This document shows, piece after piece, positions 6,599 through 16,716 of a DNA stretch of 64,000 nucleotides. The stretch is taken from positions 248,001 to 312,000 of the forward strand of contig NZ_JAJUXI010000008.1 in NCBI RefSeq assembly GCF_021390515.1, in the 5' to 3' direction. The position numbers and the translations under genes were made by a program. The notes beneath the pieces are model-generated. The model saw only the letters and a list, made by a program, of their open reading frames with translations. It made no database searches and had not been told where the DNA came from. Within the stretch, counting starts at the first letter, position 1, and each line of letters begins with the position of its first letter. Source of the DNA: Dyadobacter sp. CY326 (GTDB taxonomy: Bacteria; Bacteroidota; Bacteroidia; Cytophagales; Spirosomataceae).

Positions 6599-8731
6599 CT
6601 ACCGCATCAAATACACATTCACCGACTGCTTCACTTCTTCCAAAGTCTGCTTAGGTGGCTCAAAACCTGCCGGAATGGGTTGTCGCGCCAAAGATTGCAG
6701 ATAAAGCACCCAGGCATCCCGCCACCAAATCGCTTCTCTGCGCTGGACTTTAAGGCGTTGCGCAACATTAGCATAGACTTCCGAATCGAGATCAGGTTTT
6801 GCCAGATCCCACTGCTGCTGCATCCACAATACGGAATCGGCGCCGGTGTAAAAGCGTGTACAAAGTTCTTCCCAAAGTGATTTGCCGGTGCTTAGGTTTT
6901 TGTCCCAACGCACGTGATGAAACCATAATAGATAAGGCAGAGATGTTTTATCCGGATCAATCCACTTTTGCTGCACTTGCGGCCTGTATTGAGCAAGTGC
7001 ATTGCTCCCGGAAGATGTTCTGTCAAAACCGATTCCTGCGGAGTCGGCGCGGTGGTAATATACTGCGGTCCAGTCGGGACGTGAGCCTTTGTTTTGCCAG
7101 GGTTCGGGCGCAAAGTGGACGCCCATCCACGGACGTGAGAGTCCGAGCGGCGTGTTATAATCGACGTAGATCTCACGTGAGCGCAACATCATTTTTGTAA
7201 TGTGCCCGCTCGCTTTCTGGCTGCGGGTCAATGTGAGCGCAACCCATTCCTGCGCAATTTGTTCCGAACTCAGCTGATGGTCCCAGCTCAGCCTGCCGAA
7301 TGCATACCAATTGGCCTGAGCCAGCGGATGTCCCGTCCAGTTCCTGCTGTTTCCTGTGTTGGCCACGCCCGCCATGAGTGTGCGGGCATATCCGTGCATG
7401 CTTCCGTCCACGACCTTTGCAACCGTTGAGCCCTCACCATTGACATACGTGTCCGAATCCAGACATTCCTTGAAAATAGGCGCCTCGTAAACGGCATGCG
7501 TGGCAAAGCCCAGATATTCCTGTGTAATCTGAAATTCGATTCCCAGCGGCGTTTTGGGCATATTTCCAAACAATGGCGAGAAAGGCTCGCGGGGCTGGAA
7601 ATCAATTGGCCCGTTTTTGACCTGCACGATTACCTTGGGATCAAACTTGCCGTCCAGCGGCACAAATTCCTCGTAAGCAGCCTTGAAACGGTCGGCATTG
7701 GGATCTGCTTTGTATACAAATGCACGCCAGATAACGATGCCATCGTAGGGTTCAAATGCTTCTGCAAGCATATTCGCGCCATCGGCATGCGTGCGACCGT
7801 AGTCCTGCGGGCCTGGCTCTCCTTCTGAATTGGCCTTTACCAGAAATCCGCCGAAATCAGGGATTTCTTTATAAATCTGCGCAACCTTTTCTTTCCACCA
7901 TGCACGCACCTGCGGGTCCAGCGGATCGGAAGTTGGCAATCCACCCAACGTTTTGGGCGCTGCAAAATACACCGACAAGTAAGTTTTGATCCCATACTTC
8001 CGCAACACATTCGCGATGGCCGCCACTTTCACAATGTATTCCTGCGACATAAACCGCGCACTGGCATTCACATTGTTAAGCACCGTGCCATTGATCCCCA
8101 AAGATGCATTTGCCCGGGCGTAATCGGCATAACGCGGGTCAACGCGCTCGGGGAGCTCATACCATTTCCAGAGCGATGCACCCGCATAGCCACGTTCAAT
8201 CGTGCCGTCCGGATTATCCCAGTGATTCAGCATTCGGTAACGGATTTTCGGGCTGCTCGCGACATTCAGGTTTTTCAATGTCCGCTGCATTTGCATGTGT
8301 CTCAGCAAGGCAAATACTCCATAAAGGATGCCATTTTCTGATCTTGCGAGAATCAAAATGTTGCCGCCCGACAATGTAATCTGGTAACCTTCCTCTTGCT
8401 GGATCTGATTTGAACTGGTCACAATTCGAAAAACAATCGCACCTGACCGCGCACCAAATGAACTTGTGACATTAATGTTTTTGCCCAAAAGCTTTTTCAA
8501 CCCGGTTTGCAACTCCTGTGCCGCACTCTGCCCAATCTCGCCTTTGGCTGAATTCCCTATAAATGTGGTGTATTTCAAATATTCAGCCTTGATTGCAGCA
8601 TTGGTAACTGCCTCATATTTAAGCCACAACCGATAACCGTCATCTCCCTCATCGGCCGACGGATCAGCCGCATAAGATGCTGTTGCAATGAGTATTAAGC
8701 CGAGAAAAAGTAAGAATAAGCGTCTGGTCAT
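6599..8731 (-). CDS. GH67 alpha-glucuronidase, exported
   Basis: A 710-residue glycoside hydrolase family 67 enzyme with a signal peptide (residues 1-21, ending ASYAAD). The N-terminal domain is at about 25-155 and the catalytic barrel at about 160-480, followed by a helical C-terminal domain. The likely catalytic acid is E303 in NSEGEPGP; the pair of general bases is D377 (VKNGPIDFQPRE) and E405 (QITQEYLG). Their spacing fits the E292/D365/E393 set of Cellvibrio GlcA67A. GH67 enzymes remove alpha-1,2-linked glucuronate or 4-O-methylglucuronate from the non-reducing end of xylo-oligosaccharides, normally in the periplasm. The gene follows the esterase gene by 16 bp, so the two are co-transcribed. 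It is the best clue that this locus targets glucuronoxylan. Confidence 0.96.
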   Translation of the reverse strand: MTRRLFLLFLGLILIATASYAADPSADEGDDGYRLWLKYEAVTNAAIKAEYLKYTTFIGNSAKGEIGQSAAQELQTGLKKLLGKNINVTSSFGARSGAIVFRIVTSSNQIQQEEGYQITLSGGNILILARSENGILYGVFALLRHMQMQRTLKNLNVASSPKIRYRMLNHWDNPDGTIERGYAGASLWKWYELPERVDPRYADYARANASLGINGTVLNNVNASARFMSQEYIVKVAAIANVLRKYGIKTYLSVYFAAPKTLGGLPTSDPLDPQVRAWWKEKVAQIYKEIPDFGGFLVKANSEGEPGPQDYGRTHADGANMLAEAFEPYDGIVIWRAFVYKADPNADRFKAAYEEFVPLDGKFDPKVIVQVKNGPIDFQPREPFSPLFGNMPKTPLGIEFQITQEYLGFATHAVYEAPIFKECLDSDTYVNGEGSTVAKVVDGSMHGYARTLMAGVANTGNSRNWTGHPLAQANWYAFGRLSWDHQLSSEQIAQEWVALTLTRSQKASGHITKMMLRSREIYVDYNTPLGLSRPWMGVHFAPEPWQNKGSRPDWTAVYYHRADSAGIGFDRTSSGSNALAQYRPQVQQKWIDPDKTSLPYLLWFHHVRWDKNLSTGKSLWEELCTRFYTGADSVLWMQQQWDLAKPDLDSEVYANVAQRLKVQRREAIWWRDAWVLYLQSLARQPIPAGFEPPKQTLEEVKQSVNVYLMR

Positions 8732-8747
8732 GTTGTTGATTTACAAA

Positions 8748-11414
8748 TTATTTCTTTACCTCTTGAATGTGCTCCGCAACATTGCGCATCGTATCGACAT
8801 AAATGTCCTTTTCATTTTCTTTCAAATAATGTAGCAACTCGCTGTGCGCCTGGTTGGAGACATTCAGTGCATGTTCACCGCCCACACCGTGAAAGAGGAA
8901 AACAAGCAATTTGCCGCTTTCCTGTGCCTGCTTTACGAGCTTAATCATGTCCTTCCCCGACTGCTCCGCCATTGCGTAGCAGTCAATGTCCATCAGCTTT
9001 TGTTCATTCAGTGAATGCATTTCGTGCCTGACGGCTCTGGCGGCTATAAATTCATCGGTTAGCGTCTGTATAAACGCTCCCTCCGCTACTTTTTTATGTC
9101 CGCAGGTGAATGCAAATGTGCGTTTGTCGAGGCCGTCAATTGATTTCAAAAAAGCATTACACATTCTGATCTCGTCCTGAATCCGGCTGAGGCTGTACTT
9201 ACTGAGGTCGTATTCCGGCTTTACCCAGCTCATGCCCGGCGCGGTTGCATCACAGGGATGGTACAAAGTATGATTGCCCAGTTCGTGGCCGTTGGCAGCT
9301 GCTGCACGCCAGTCTTTGATCCGGTTGCGGGCTGCGTCTGAGGATGCGGTCAGGTAAAACGAGCCTTTCAAGCTGAGGGAATCGAGTGCGGGGATCACAT
9401 TATCAAGATGCACGTTCAATGCATCGTCATAGGTGAGCACTACTGCGCATTTTTTTCCTTTCCAGGGTTTGGTTTGGTCTAGCTGCTCGCCATCCGTGCG
9501 GAATGGAGAAGCAGGGAGATTTGCAGAGTTATAAAAATTGATTCCTTCCGGATTATCCTGCCAGGCATAGCGAACATATTTGGGCGATTTGACTGTTTCA
9601 CTGGTTATTTCAACCTGATCTTTTCCTATAATCCGCGCTTTTGCCCACACAAATTTTTTATCATAATCCGCAATGGAAAACCATCGCAAATCTTCCCCGT
9701 CACGCGATTGAATGCCAGCGGCCACATGATCAAATGTGAGAATGATCTTCTCGCCCGCACTGCTTTGGGATTTCAGTTGGGGGCCGCTGCAAACCACGTC
9801 CTGCTCATTATATGCAAGATTTCTGGCCGAAAGCGCCAGTCTTTTCCCAATGTCTTTTTTGTTCAAAGGATGAATGTCATTCCATTCGCCCAAGTCCAGC
9901 GTCACAGTGACGGCCGTGTTTTTCAATTTAAGCGCTTCGTTCTGTGCTTCCCGAAGCAGCGCCATATTGCTTTCGGCGGGTTTGAAATCAATGTCCTGAA
10001 AATTAGGCAATTGCACCACCAGAAAAGGAAGATTTACGTCATTCCAAAGCTTTCGACGGTCATTGATTAACGCGGGTAAAAGTGCATAATAGGGTTTCGG
10101 CTCATTTACATTGGATTCACCCTGATACCAGAGAAAACCTTTCAGTTTGAAGGGCAGCACGGGTGCGATCATCGCATTGAATAATGCCGCGGGCTGACTT
10201 TGAGCGACAAATGGGCTTTCGGCGTCACCAGTTACATTATTTGACTGAAAAACCTGACCAACTTTGTACTGCCAGGTTCCTTTCAGGTCAATCTGCTGAT
10301 CATTGGCGGTCAAGAAATAAGGCTTATCCGGCACAAAACCACCTTTTCCCATCGAATTGGAAACCCTGATCACGAATGCATTCTTCCCGGCTTTGAGCAA
10401 GCCAGCCGGAATTTCATATCGCCGGGGCGGATATTGGTAAGTCACATTTCCGATGCTTTTTCCATTGACATACATTTGATCTGCATCCACAATACGTCCC
10501 ATAAAGAGCTTTACCGGCTTCCCGATCCAGCTTTCCGGCACTTCGAATTCCCTGCGAAACCAAACCACGCCGTCCAGATCCTTCAAACCCTGATCTTCCC
10601 AGAAACCCGGAATGTTGAGATTCCTCCATCCTTTTGGCTGATAATCTTCACTTTCCCAATGTTCAACCTGGCCTAAATCGGCTGCATCGGGCTGCTTTGT
10701 CTCTCTTATCTGTTTTGGCCTGATTGACTGGACAAAGGCGGTGTCCTTATTCCTGGCAATGATCTTTTGAATGTCATCAAAATCCTTGTAACCGCCCTCA
10801 CTGATCCACGCTTCGATGGGTGTGCCGCCTACTGAGCTGTTGATAATGCCGATCGGAACTTTGTATTGATCATATAAATCTTTCGCAAAAAAGTAGGAAA
10901 CAGCTCCAAAACCGAGCACATCTTTGGGATTAGCAGCCTTCCACGCTCCACCTGGAAAATCGTCTTTTGGACCGTTCAGGTCGGTTAATGTTTGCACAAA
11001 AAAATTGCGGATATCGGGATAATCAGCGGAGGCAATGTCGTCGGGAAACCGCTCCTTCACGCGCTCCATGTTGATCACCATATTGCTCTGCCCGTTGCAC
11101 AGCCACACGTCACCAAATGCAATGTTCTTGATTCTAATCTGATTTTTTCCTTTTATCAAAAGCTCAAATCCCGTCCCGGCAGGTTGCGCAGGCAGCTCAA
11201 CTTCCCATTTACCATCCGCATTGGTTACCGCGCTGCGACTTTTACCGCTAAATGTCACGGCAACCTTTTCTTTTGGCGAAGCCCAGCCCCAGATCGTGAC
11301 GGGTTTGTCGCGCTGTAAAACCATGTTATCGGAAATGAGCTTTGGCAAACGAACCTGAGCAGATAAGCCGCCGGAAAGGAAAATCAGGAAGAATACAAAC
11401 GTAAAAAAGCGCAT
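8748..11414 (-). CDS. Bifunctional acetylesterase: SGNH sialate-O-acetylesterase/CE20-like plus NodB (CE4-like) deacetylase
   Basis: The ATG at 11414 gives 888 residues and a signal peptide (MRFFTFVFFLIFLSGGLSAQ); an upstream TTG start was rejected. The N-terminal part (about 20-640) is an SGNH esterase with block I GQSNM near residue 110, LWYQGESN near 431 and DIHP near 510. A jelly-roll-like insert at about 225-370 contains VWFRREFEVPESW. This layout resembles CE20 xylan acetylesterase. The C-terminal part (about 655-880) is a NodB polysaccharide deacetylase with TYDD near 663 and the metal-binding motif GNHTLYH. It is read into the GH67 gene 16 bp away. The combination suggests removal of acetyl groups from decorated xylan in the periplasm. 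The terminator upstream separates it from susC/susD, so it probably has its own promoter, which I could not place. An inverted repeat TTGAC-n5-GTCAA is at 11494-11508. Confidence 0.88.
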   Translation of the reverse strand: MRFFTFVFFLIFLSGGLSAQVRLPKLISDNMVLQRDKPVTIWGWASPKEKVAVTFSGKSRSAVTNADGKWEVELPAQPAGTGFELLIKGKNQIRIKNIAFGDVWLCNGQSNMVINMERVKERFPDDIASADYPDIRNFFVQTLTDLNGPKDDFPGGAWKAANPKDVLGFGAVSYFFAKDLYDQYKVPIGIINSSVGGTPIEAWISEGGYKDFDDIQKIIARNKDTAFVQSIRPKQIRETKQPDAADLGQVEHWESEDYQPKGWRNLNIPGFWEDQGLKDLDGVVWFRREFEVPESWIGKPVKLFMGRIVDADQMYVNGKSIGNVTYQYPPRRYEIPAGLLKAGKNAFVIRVSNSMGKGGFVPDKPYFLTANDQQIDLKGTWQYKVGQVFQSNNVTGDAESPFVAQSQPAALFNAMIAPVLPFKLKGFLWYQGESNVNEPKPYYALLPALINDRRKLWNDVNLPFLVVQLPNFQDIDFKPAESNMALLREAQNEALKLKNTAVTVTLDLGEWNDIHPLNKKDIGKRLALSARNLAYNEQDVVCSGPQLKSQSSAGEKIILTFDHVAAGIQSRDGEDLRWFSIADYDKKFVWAKARIIGKDQVEITSETVKSPKYVRYAWQDNPEGINFYNSANLPASPFRTDGEQLDQTKPWKGKKCAVVLTYDDALNVHLDNVIPALDSLSLKGSFYLTASSDAARNRIKDWRAAAANGHELGNHTLYHPCDATAPGMSWVKPEYDLSKYSLSRIQDEIRMCNAFLKSIDGLDKRTFAFTCGHKKVAEGAFIQTLTDEFIAARAVRHEMHSLNEQKLMDIDCYAMAEQSGKDMIKLVKQAQESGKLLVFLFHGVGGEHALNVSNQAHSELLHYLKENEKDIYVDTMRNVAEHIQEVKK

Positions 11415-11512
11415 TGAACAGCGGAGCAAAGGGACTAAAACGGTTGAAAACTAATTCATTCTATCGATCTGCTGATCAGTTCTGAACCGGCAGTTGACTA
11501 TCGGTCAAAAGC

Positions 11513-11555
11513 AAAAAACCAATCGTTCCTATTCAATAGGCCCGATTAGTTTTTT
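11513..11555. terminator. Bidirectional intrinsic terminator after susD
   Basis: On the minus strand a hairpin has outer arms AACTAATCG/CGATTGGTT and inner arms CCTATT/AATAGG around a short loop, followed by six T. The plus strand also ends in a T-run. It lies between susD (stop at 11643) and the esterase gene (ATG at 11414), and so divides the transport operon from the enzyme operon. Confidence 0.75.
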
Positions 11556-11642
11556 GAAAGTCCTCTCAAAGTCGCGCAACAGCACAAAGTGTGTAGCTTT
11601 TTGTGAAAGTCATTGACGCGCTGCCTGGAAAGTTTTGCTTAA

Positions 11643-13457
11643 TCAATACCCCGTATTTTGCGGAAACTTGGGACCGTCCACCACCCGGTCGATCTGCGTT
11701 TGTGGAATGGGGCGGAGCATATTGAAATCCTTCACATAAGGCGCTGCTTCCTGGTTCCATTCCTGCACGCGGCGCACGAGCGAGCGGGTGCGTACAAGGT
11801 CGTGCCAGCGCTGCCATTCCCCAAAAAACTCGCGGCTGCGTTCATCGAGGATAAAATCCAGAGTTACTTCTTTGGCGGCGATGATCATGGCTGCTGCGGC
11901 TGTTGCATTTTGGGCCGTCGTGTTGGTTTTGCGGAATGCTGCACGCTGTCTTACTACATTGATTAGCTCTGCTGCTTTGGCATTGTTTCCTGCTTTGAAA
12001 TGAGCCTCAGCACCTGTCATGTACACATCTGAGAAGCGATATAGAACGGCCGGACGCGTAGATGGATCATTGAAATTCGCTCCACGGCTCGGGTCCATGT
12101 ATTTTTTCAATGCAGGGAAAATTCCATTGTTCCAAAGACTTGGCGGCACGACAATGCCTTTGAAAGGCCGGTTACCAACAAACTGCGGTGCGCCAGGCAC
12201 TTCAAAATCGGGCAGCCAGACGGCAGTGTCCGCACCCGGAACGGTGGTGTAACTGATCTTCCGTAGGTTGTTGGGCGCATCAGCAGGATTCGTAACAGCT
12301 GTATTTGAAATATAAACTGTGTAAAAAGAATTGGCATAACGGGAATCCACATTGCGGTTGGTGAATGCCTGATCCAGAAAATAGTTCTTGCCAGCACGCG
12401 GCCCGGAAGCCAGTTTGTCAGAATTCGGACGCATCCGCACATACGGACGGCCGTAATAGGAATCGCGGAGCATTCCGGAAGTCCCGTTATTCACAAACAC
12501 ACCGGCCGCATTTTTGATGGAATTGATGCCGCTGTTGTTGGGATAATTCCAGTTGGTAAACCATGGACTCAGGTTTTGTGCTGCGCCTCCCCCGGCCTGC
12601 CCGCCTACGGCATAATAACCATATTTGGGATCCAGAACGTGGTCGCTCACGAACATGGTTTCTTTTCCATAATCATTGGCAGGTACAAAAGCATCGCCAT
12701 AATCCTGCCACAAATCGAGGGCATAATCCGATTTTTTGGCAATAATGTCATCGCAAATTGTTGCGGCCTGCGTGAAATCGGAGGCAGTGTTGTTCAGCCA
12801 GCCGCGGGTTAAATATGCTTTGGCCAGCAGAAACTGCGCCACTGGCTTGGTGGCAGCCTTACCCAGAAATGGCGCCGTGGGCTGATTAGGCAAATCGGCC
12901 GCTGCCTCTGTCAGATCCTTGATAATGAGCTCATAAACATCCGCTGCTGGCTGGCGAGACGCTGCTTGTGACGGAACCGTAATGAACTCCGTATGAAGCG
13001 GCACGTCGCCCCAGGTTTGCACCAGATAGAAATACCAGAATGCTCTCAGAAACTTGGCTTGTGCCAGATATTGCTTCCGCGTGGCTTCCGGCAAGTCAAT
13101 GGTCGCGCCGTATTGCAGCACACCATTCAATGTGTTAATATCCTGAAATGCAGTGCCCCAGGCTGAGCCGAAGTTGCTGCTATTGATGCCATTGTAAGTG
13201 TATGCGGTTCCTCCGCCAGCATTCACACCTTGTATGAACTCATCCGTTCCGGCCTGCATTTCAATGGTAAAACCTTCGGTGCCCCATTGGCCGCGAATGT
13301 CGTTGTAGACCCCGGCAATTCCGCCGAGCACTCCCGACGGACTGTTAAAATATGATGGAACGATCTGGGATTGCGGATGTTCTTCGAGCACTTTTTCACA
13401 ACCTGTGCTCAATGAAGCAATCAAGACTGCGCTGATCAGTGTTTTTATGGATTTCAT
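11643..13457 (-). CDS. SusD/RagB-family outer-membrane glycan-binding lipoprotein
   Basis: A 604-residue protein with a lipoprotein signal: MKSIKTLISAVLIASLSTGC ends in the lipobox cysteine, Cys20. The family N-terminal region follows (about 21-220, with QYLAQAKFLRAFWYFYLVQTWGDVPL), and the C-terminal RagB/SusD domain has the ending DRSREFFGEWQRWHDLVRT. SusD-like proteins sit on the cell surface, bind glycan and close the SusC pore. The gene starts 7 bp after the susC stop, so the pair is one transcript. A strong terminator follows about 90 bp downstream. Tetratricopeptide-like helices are implied by the family, not shown directly. The ligand is likely acetylated glucuronoxylan oligosaccharide, by context only. 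Confidence 0.95.
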   Translation of the reverse strand: MKSIKTLISAVLIASLSTGCEKVLEEHPQSQIVPSYFNSPSGVLGGIAGVYNDIRGQWGTEGFTIEMQAGTDEFIQGVNAGGGTAYTYNGINSSNFGSAWGTAFQDINTLNGVLQYGATIDLPEATRKQYLAQAKFLRAFWYFYLVQTWGDVPLHTEFITVPSQAASRQPAADVYELIIKDLTEAAADLPNQPTAPFLGKAATKPVAQFLLAKAYLTRGWLNNTASDFTQAATICDDIIAKKSDYALDLWQDYGDAFVPANDYGKETMFVSDHVLDPKYGYYAVGGQAGGGAAQNLSPWFTNWNYPNNSGINSIKNAAGVFVNNGTSGMLRDSYYGRPYVRMRPNSDKLASGPRAGKNYFLDQAFTNRNVDSRYANSFYTVYISNTAVTNPADAPNNLRKISYTTVPGADTAVWLPDFEVPGAPQFVGNRPFKGIVVPPSLWNNGIFPALKKYMDPSRGANFNDPSTRPAVLYRFSDVYMTGAEAHFKAGNNAKAAELINVVRQRAAFRKTNTTAQNATAAAAMIIAAKEVTLDFILDERSREFFGEWQRWHDLVRTRSLVRRVQEWNQEAAPYVKDFNMLRPIPQTQIDRVVDGPKFPQNTGY

Positions 13458-13464
13458 AGTCGGA

Positions 13465-16400
13465 TTAGAATTTAAGGTTTACGCCCACAGTGAATTGTCT
13501 TACCGGCGGAGAGTTCAGGTTTACCGAAATCTGACGTTCCGGTGCGCTGCGATCGCTGGCACCTTGGGGGTTAAGCGTCGACTGGCCAGTTGCGTAGCTG
13601 TTTCCTTCGGGATCAACAGCCAGATCATCCTTCACCAATGGTGAGTAAATGATGAATGGGTTGGTTAGGTTGACATAGATCCTGGCAGAAGCAGCGCCTA
13701 CTTTTTTGATTAAATCGCTTTCGAATGTGTAACCCAGGTTAATGCTGCGGCATTTGATAAATGAACCGTCATAGTAACCCAATGTCGAACCGAAGTTGGC
13801 GACCGCACCGCTGGCGTCCGGGGCCGGGAAATTGTTGGTTGGATTGGTGTCCGTCCAGTAATCCACCTTTACCTGGTTTACACGGCTTTGATTGAAGAAT
13901 GCGAAACCGCCTGAACCAGTAGAGTTTCCCGTCAGATAAGGCACGAGCACTTTCATGCCCATCCGTGCATAGGTGACGATGGATGCATCAAAATTCCCGA
14001 AACTGAAACGGCTGGTCAATCCTCCCTCCCATTTAGGCTGGAAATTGCCGAGGATCTGGCGGTCATTTGCGTCGATTTTTCCGTCCCCGTTCAAATCCTC
14101 CACTCTGATTTGTCCGGCGAATTGAACGGGTGAAGTTTGTTTGGCCAATGTTCCGTTCTCTGCGTCAGCAGTTTGCCAGATGCCCAGTTTTTTGTAATCA
14201 TAAATCACCGAAAGCGGTTGTCCTACAAACCATCCTGCGCCCAGATTGGCTTTTTCTTCCGGCGTGGTTAACTGCGTGATTTTCTCGCGATTGAAGAAGT
14301 AAGTTGCGTCAATGCTCCAATTGAAGCCTTTTGGTTTTCTGACAATCTCAAATGTCGCAGCAACTTCTACCCCTTTTCCCTCTGTTTTACCTAAATTTTT
14401 CAAAGTCGAACCGGCTCCATTGCTGGGAGGCAGCGGCACGGAAAGCAGAATATTCTTGGTTTTTTGGTGATACCAATCCACCGAACCGGTAATGCGGTTG
14501 TTCAGGAAACCAAAGTCAATTCCAATGTCCAGCTGCGATGTCGATTGCCAGCTTAGGTTGCTGGATGGAAGGCTCGTGACCGTGTAAGCCAGTTGTTGTC
14601 CGGCAGTTCCCGTCCCGAAATTGTAATAACCGGCAGACAATGCACCCAATGTAGAGTAGGCGCCCACATTCCGGTTTCCGGAAATCCCCCAGCCGCCACG
14701 CAATTTCAGATTCGAAATAAAAGGAGCTGACTTCATGAAACCTTCTTCAACCACATTCCATCCCAGACCAACTGCCGGATAATTGAAATATTGGTTACCC
14801 GGAGACAATGTAGAAGAACCGTCGCGGCGCAATGTCAATGTCAGCAAATATTTGTCGGCGAAGCTGTAATTAATCCTGCCCATGTAGGATAGCAGCCCCG
14901 TTTCCGAAAACGAGTTGCCAAAGTCCGAAGGCGCAACAGGTTGTCCCGATGCAAGCGAAAAATTCGACGTTTTGATGTAATCCGCCGGCACGCCCGTCAC
15001 CGTAAAGCGGCTTCCTAATGAGTGGTTTTTGGTGTATTCATAAAGTGCGGTGAAGCCGAATTTATGTTTATCTGCAAAAGTTTTATCATAATAAAGCAAA
15101 TGTTGCAAGTTTACATCCCAATATTCCGTGTTGCTGATCTCAGCCGTGGATGAGGATTGCAAAGTAGCTGTATTGAAGTATGTTAGCGGGCCATTGTAGT
15201 TGTTCAAATTGGACTGACTGAAATTAAGACCTGCATTAAATCGATATTTTAAACCAGGCAAAATATTTACCTCCGCATAAAGACTGTTGAATGTCCGCAC
15301 CGAACGCGTGCGTCCCAAAGCCGATTCTTTTTTGGTCATGATCGTGAGCGGACTCACGTTCGCCGCATCGATAGAACCTTCTGAAGGGAATGTATTTACA
15401 GAACCATCCGCATTGTAAGGTGAAGCCAAAGGAGTCAAACGCACAAGTCCGCCCGGAACGCCGCCACCGCCGGGCGTGTTCGTGTAAGTCAGCGTGTTAA
15501 GCGTGTTAAGGCCAATTTTAATATTTTTTCCAATGCGCTGGTCAATGGTTGCGCGAATGTTGAAACGCTGAAAATCCTGGTGTGGAATGATGCCCGTTTC
15601 ATTAAAATAACCTAAGCCGAGTGAATATTGCGTGTTTTCAGTTCCGCCCTGCATGCCTAACTGGTGATTGGACATGAAACCTGGCTTATAAATCAAATCT
15701 TGCCAGTCCGTGGACACACCATTATCAAGTGCTTCCTGCTCTTTTGGGGTAAGCAAATAACCTGATGTCCCGGGCGCAGTGCGGTTGTATTTAGCCGCAT
15801 CGGCTTTGAATTGCGCATATTCGGTTCCGTTCATGACATTGAACTTGCCCATTACGCGCGTTTCTCCGTGGTAACCATCGTAGCTGAAAACGGGCTTGCC
15901 TATTTTTCCTCTTTTGGTTGTTACAAGAATCACCCCGCCTGATCCGCGCGAACCGTAAATAGCTGTTGCAGAGGCATCTTTCAAAACTTCCAGACTGAGA
16001 ATATCGTCCGGGTTAATGTCATTCAAACCACCGAAAGGAATTCCGTCGACCACAACCAATGGACCATCCAAGCCATCGCTCGAACCCGAACTGGTCGTTA
16101 ATGTGCGGTTCCCCCTGATCCTGATTTGTCCCTGCGAACCGGGTGTGCTTCCGTTACTAATGATGGAAACGCCCGCCGCGCGGCCTTTTAACTGGCTCAC
16201 CAGGTTTGGCGCAGGAACTTCTTTCAATGTACTTTCACTGACCGAAACTACCGAACCCGTCACGTCCCGTTTCCGCTGCACGCCATAACCGACCACCACG
16301 ACTTCTTCCAATGTCTTGTTATCGACGGCAAGTGTTACATTTATAATCTGCTGGGTGCCGACTACAACTTCCTTTGAAGCATATCCTACGAGCGAAAACA

Positions 16401-16704
16401 CAAGAACCGAATTCGCATCTTGAACAGAGAGTTTGAAATTCCCATCCTGATCGGCGCTGGTTCCTCTGGTTGTGGATTTCACAAGCACGCTCACGCCCGG
16501 CAGCGCTTCGCCGTCTGGCCCGGTCACTTTTCCTGAAACTTCGATGTCAGCCACGGGTGCTGACCTGTGTCTGGCGCTATAATCTGCCCAGGCCGCATTG
16601 CCTGCAATCGCATCGCTCGGCACGCTTCCCAGCAACAGAATGGGAAGGCCAGAAATTCCGACGATCCTGGCCAGAATGTTACTAGTTAATAAACGTTCAT
16701 GCAT
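13465..16704 (-). CDS. SusC-family TonB-dependent outer-membrane receptor
   Basis: A full-length 1079-residue SusC protein. The N-terminus is a hydrophobic export region (residues 1-35). A carboxypeptidase-like regulatory domain follows at about 55-130 (SGKVTGPDGEALPGVSVLVK), then the linker EEVVVVGYGVQRKRDVTGSV and a plug domain at about 140-255 (LKGRAAGVSI, VVVDGIPFGG, ATAIYGSRGSGGVILVTTKRG). A 22-strand barrel runs to the terminal RQFTVGVNLKF, ending in the usual aromatic residue. It forms the TonB-driven import channel for the partner SusD at 11643-13457. It is divergent from the HTCS regulator at 17055, which probably activates it. A TACATTTG -7 box lies 161 bp upstream of the ATG, and a 37-codon open frame occupies the leader. 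Confidence 0.96.
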   Translation of the reverse strand: MHERLLTSNILARIVGISGLPILLLGSVPSDAIAGNAAWADYSARHRSAPVADIEVSGKVTGPDGEALPGVSVLVKSTTRGTSADQDGNFKLSVQDANSVLVFSLVGYASKEVVVGTQQIINVTLAVDNKTLEEVVVVGYGVQRKRDVTGSVVSVSESTLKEVPAPNLVSQLKGRAAGVSIISNGSTPGSQGQIRIRGNRTLTTSSGSSDGLDGPLVVVDGIPFGGLNDINPDDILSLEVLKDASATAIYGSRGSGGVILVTTKRGKIGKPVFSYDGYHGETRVMGKFNVMNGTEYAQFKADAAKYNRTAPGTSGYLLTPKEQEALDNGVSTDWQDLIYKPGFMSNHQLGMQGGTENTQYSLGLGYFNETGIIPHQDFQRFNIRATIDQRIGKNIKIGLNTLNTLTYTNTPGGGGVPGGLVRLTPLASPYNADGSVNTFPSEGSIDAANVSPLTIMTKKESALGRTRSVRTFNSLYAEVNILPGLKYRFNAGLNFSQSNLNNYNGPLTYFNTATLQSSSTAEISNTEYWDVNLQHLLYYDKTFADKHKFGFTALYEYTKNHSLGSRFTVTGVPADYIKTSNFSLASGQPVAPSDFGNSFSETGLLSYMGRINYSFADKYLLTLTLRRDGSSTLSPGNQYFNYPAVGLGWNVVEEGFMKSAPFISNLKLRGGWGISGNRNVGAYSTLGALSAGYYNFGTGTAGQQLAYTVTSLPSSNLSWQSTSQLDIGIDFGFLNNRITGSVDWYHQKTKNILLSVPLPPSNGAGSTLKNLGKTEGKGVEVAATFEIVRKPKGFNWSIDATYFFNREKITQLTTPEEKANLGAGWFVGQPLSVIYDYKKLGIWQTADAENGTLAKQTSPVQFAGQIRVEDLNGDGKIDANDRQILGNFQPKWEGGLTSRFSFGNFDASIVTYARMGMKVLVPYLTGNSTGSGGFAFFNQSRVNQVKVDYWTDTNPTNNFPAPDASGAVANFGSTLGYYDGSFIKCRSINLGYTFESDLIKKVGAASARIYVNLTNPFIIYSPLVKDDLAVDPEGNSYATGQSTLNPQGASDRSAPERQISVNLNSPPVRQFTVGVNLKF

Positions 16705-16716
16705 TGTTTGTATAGA

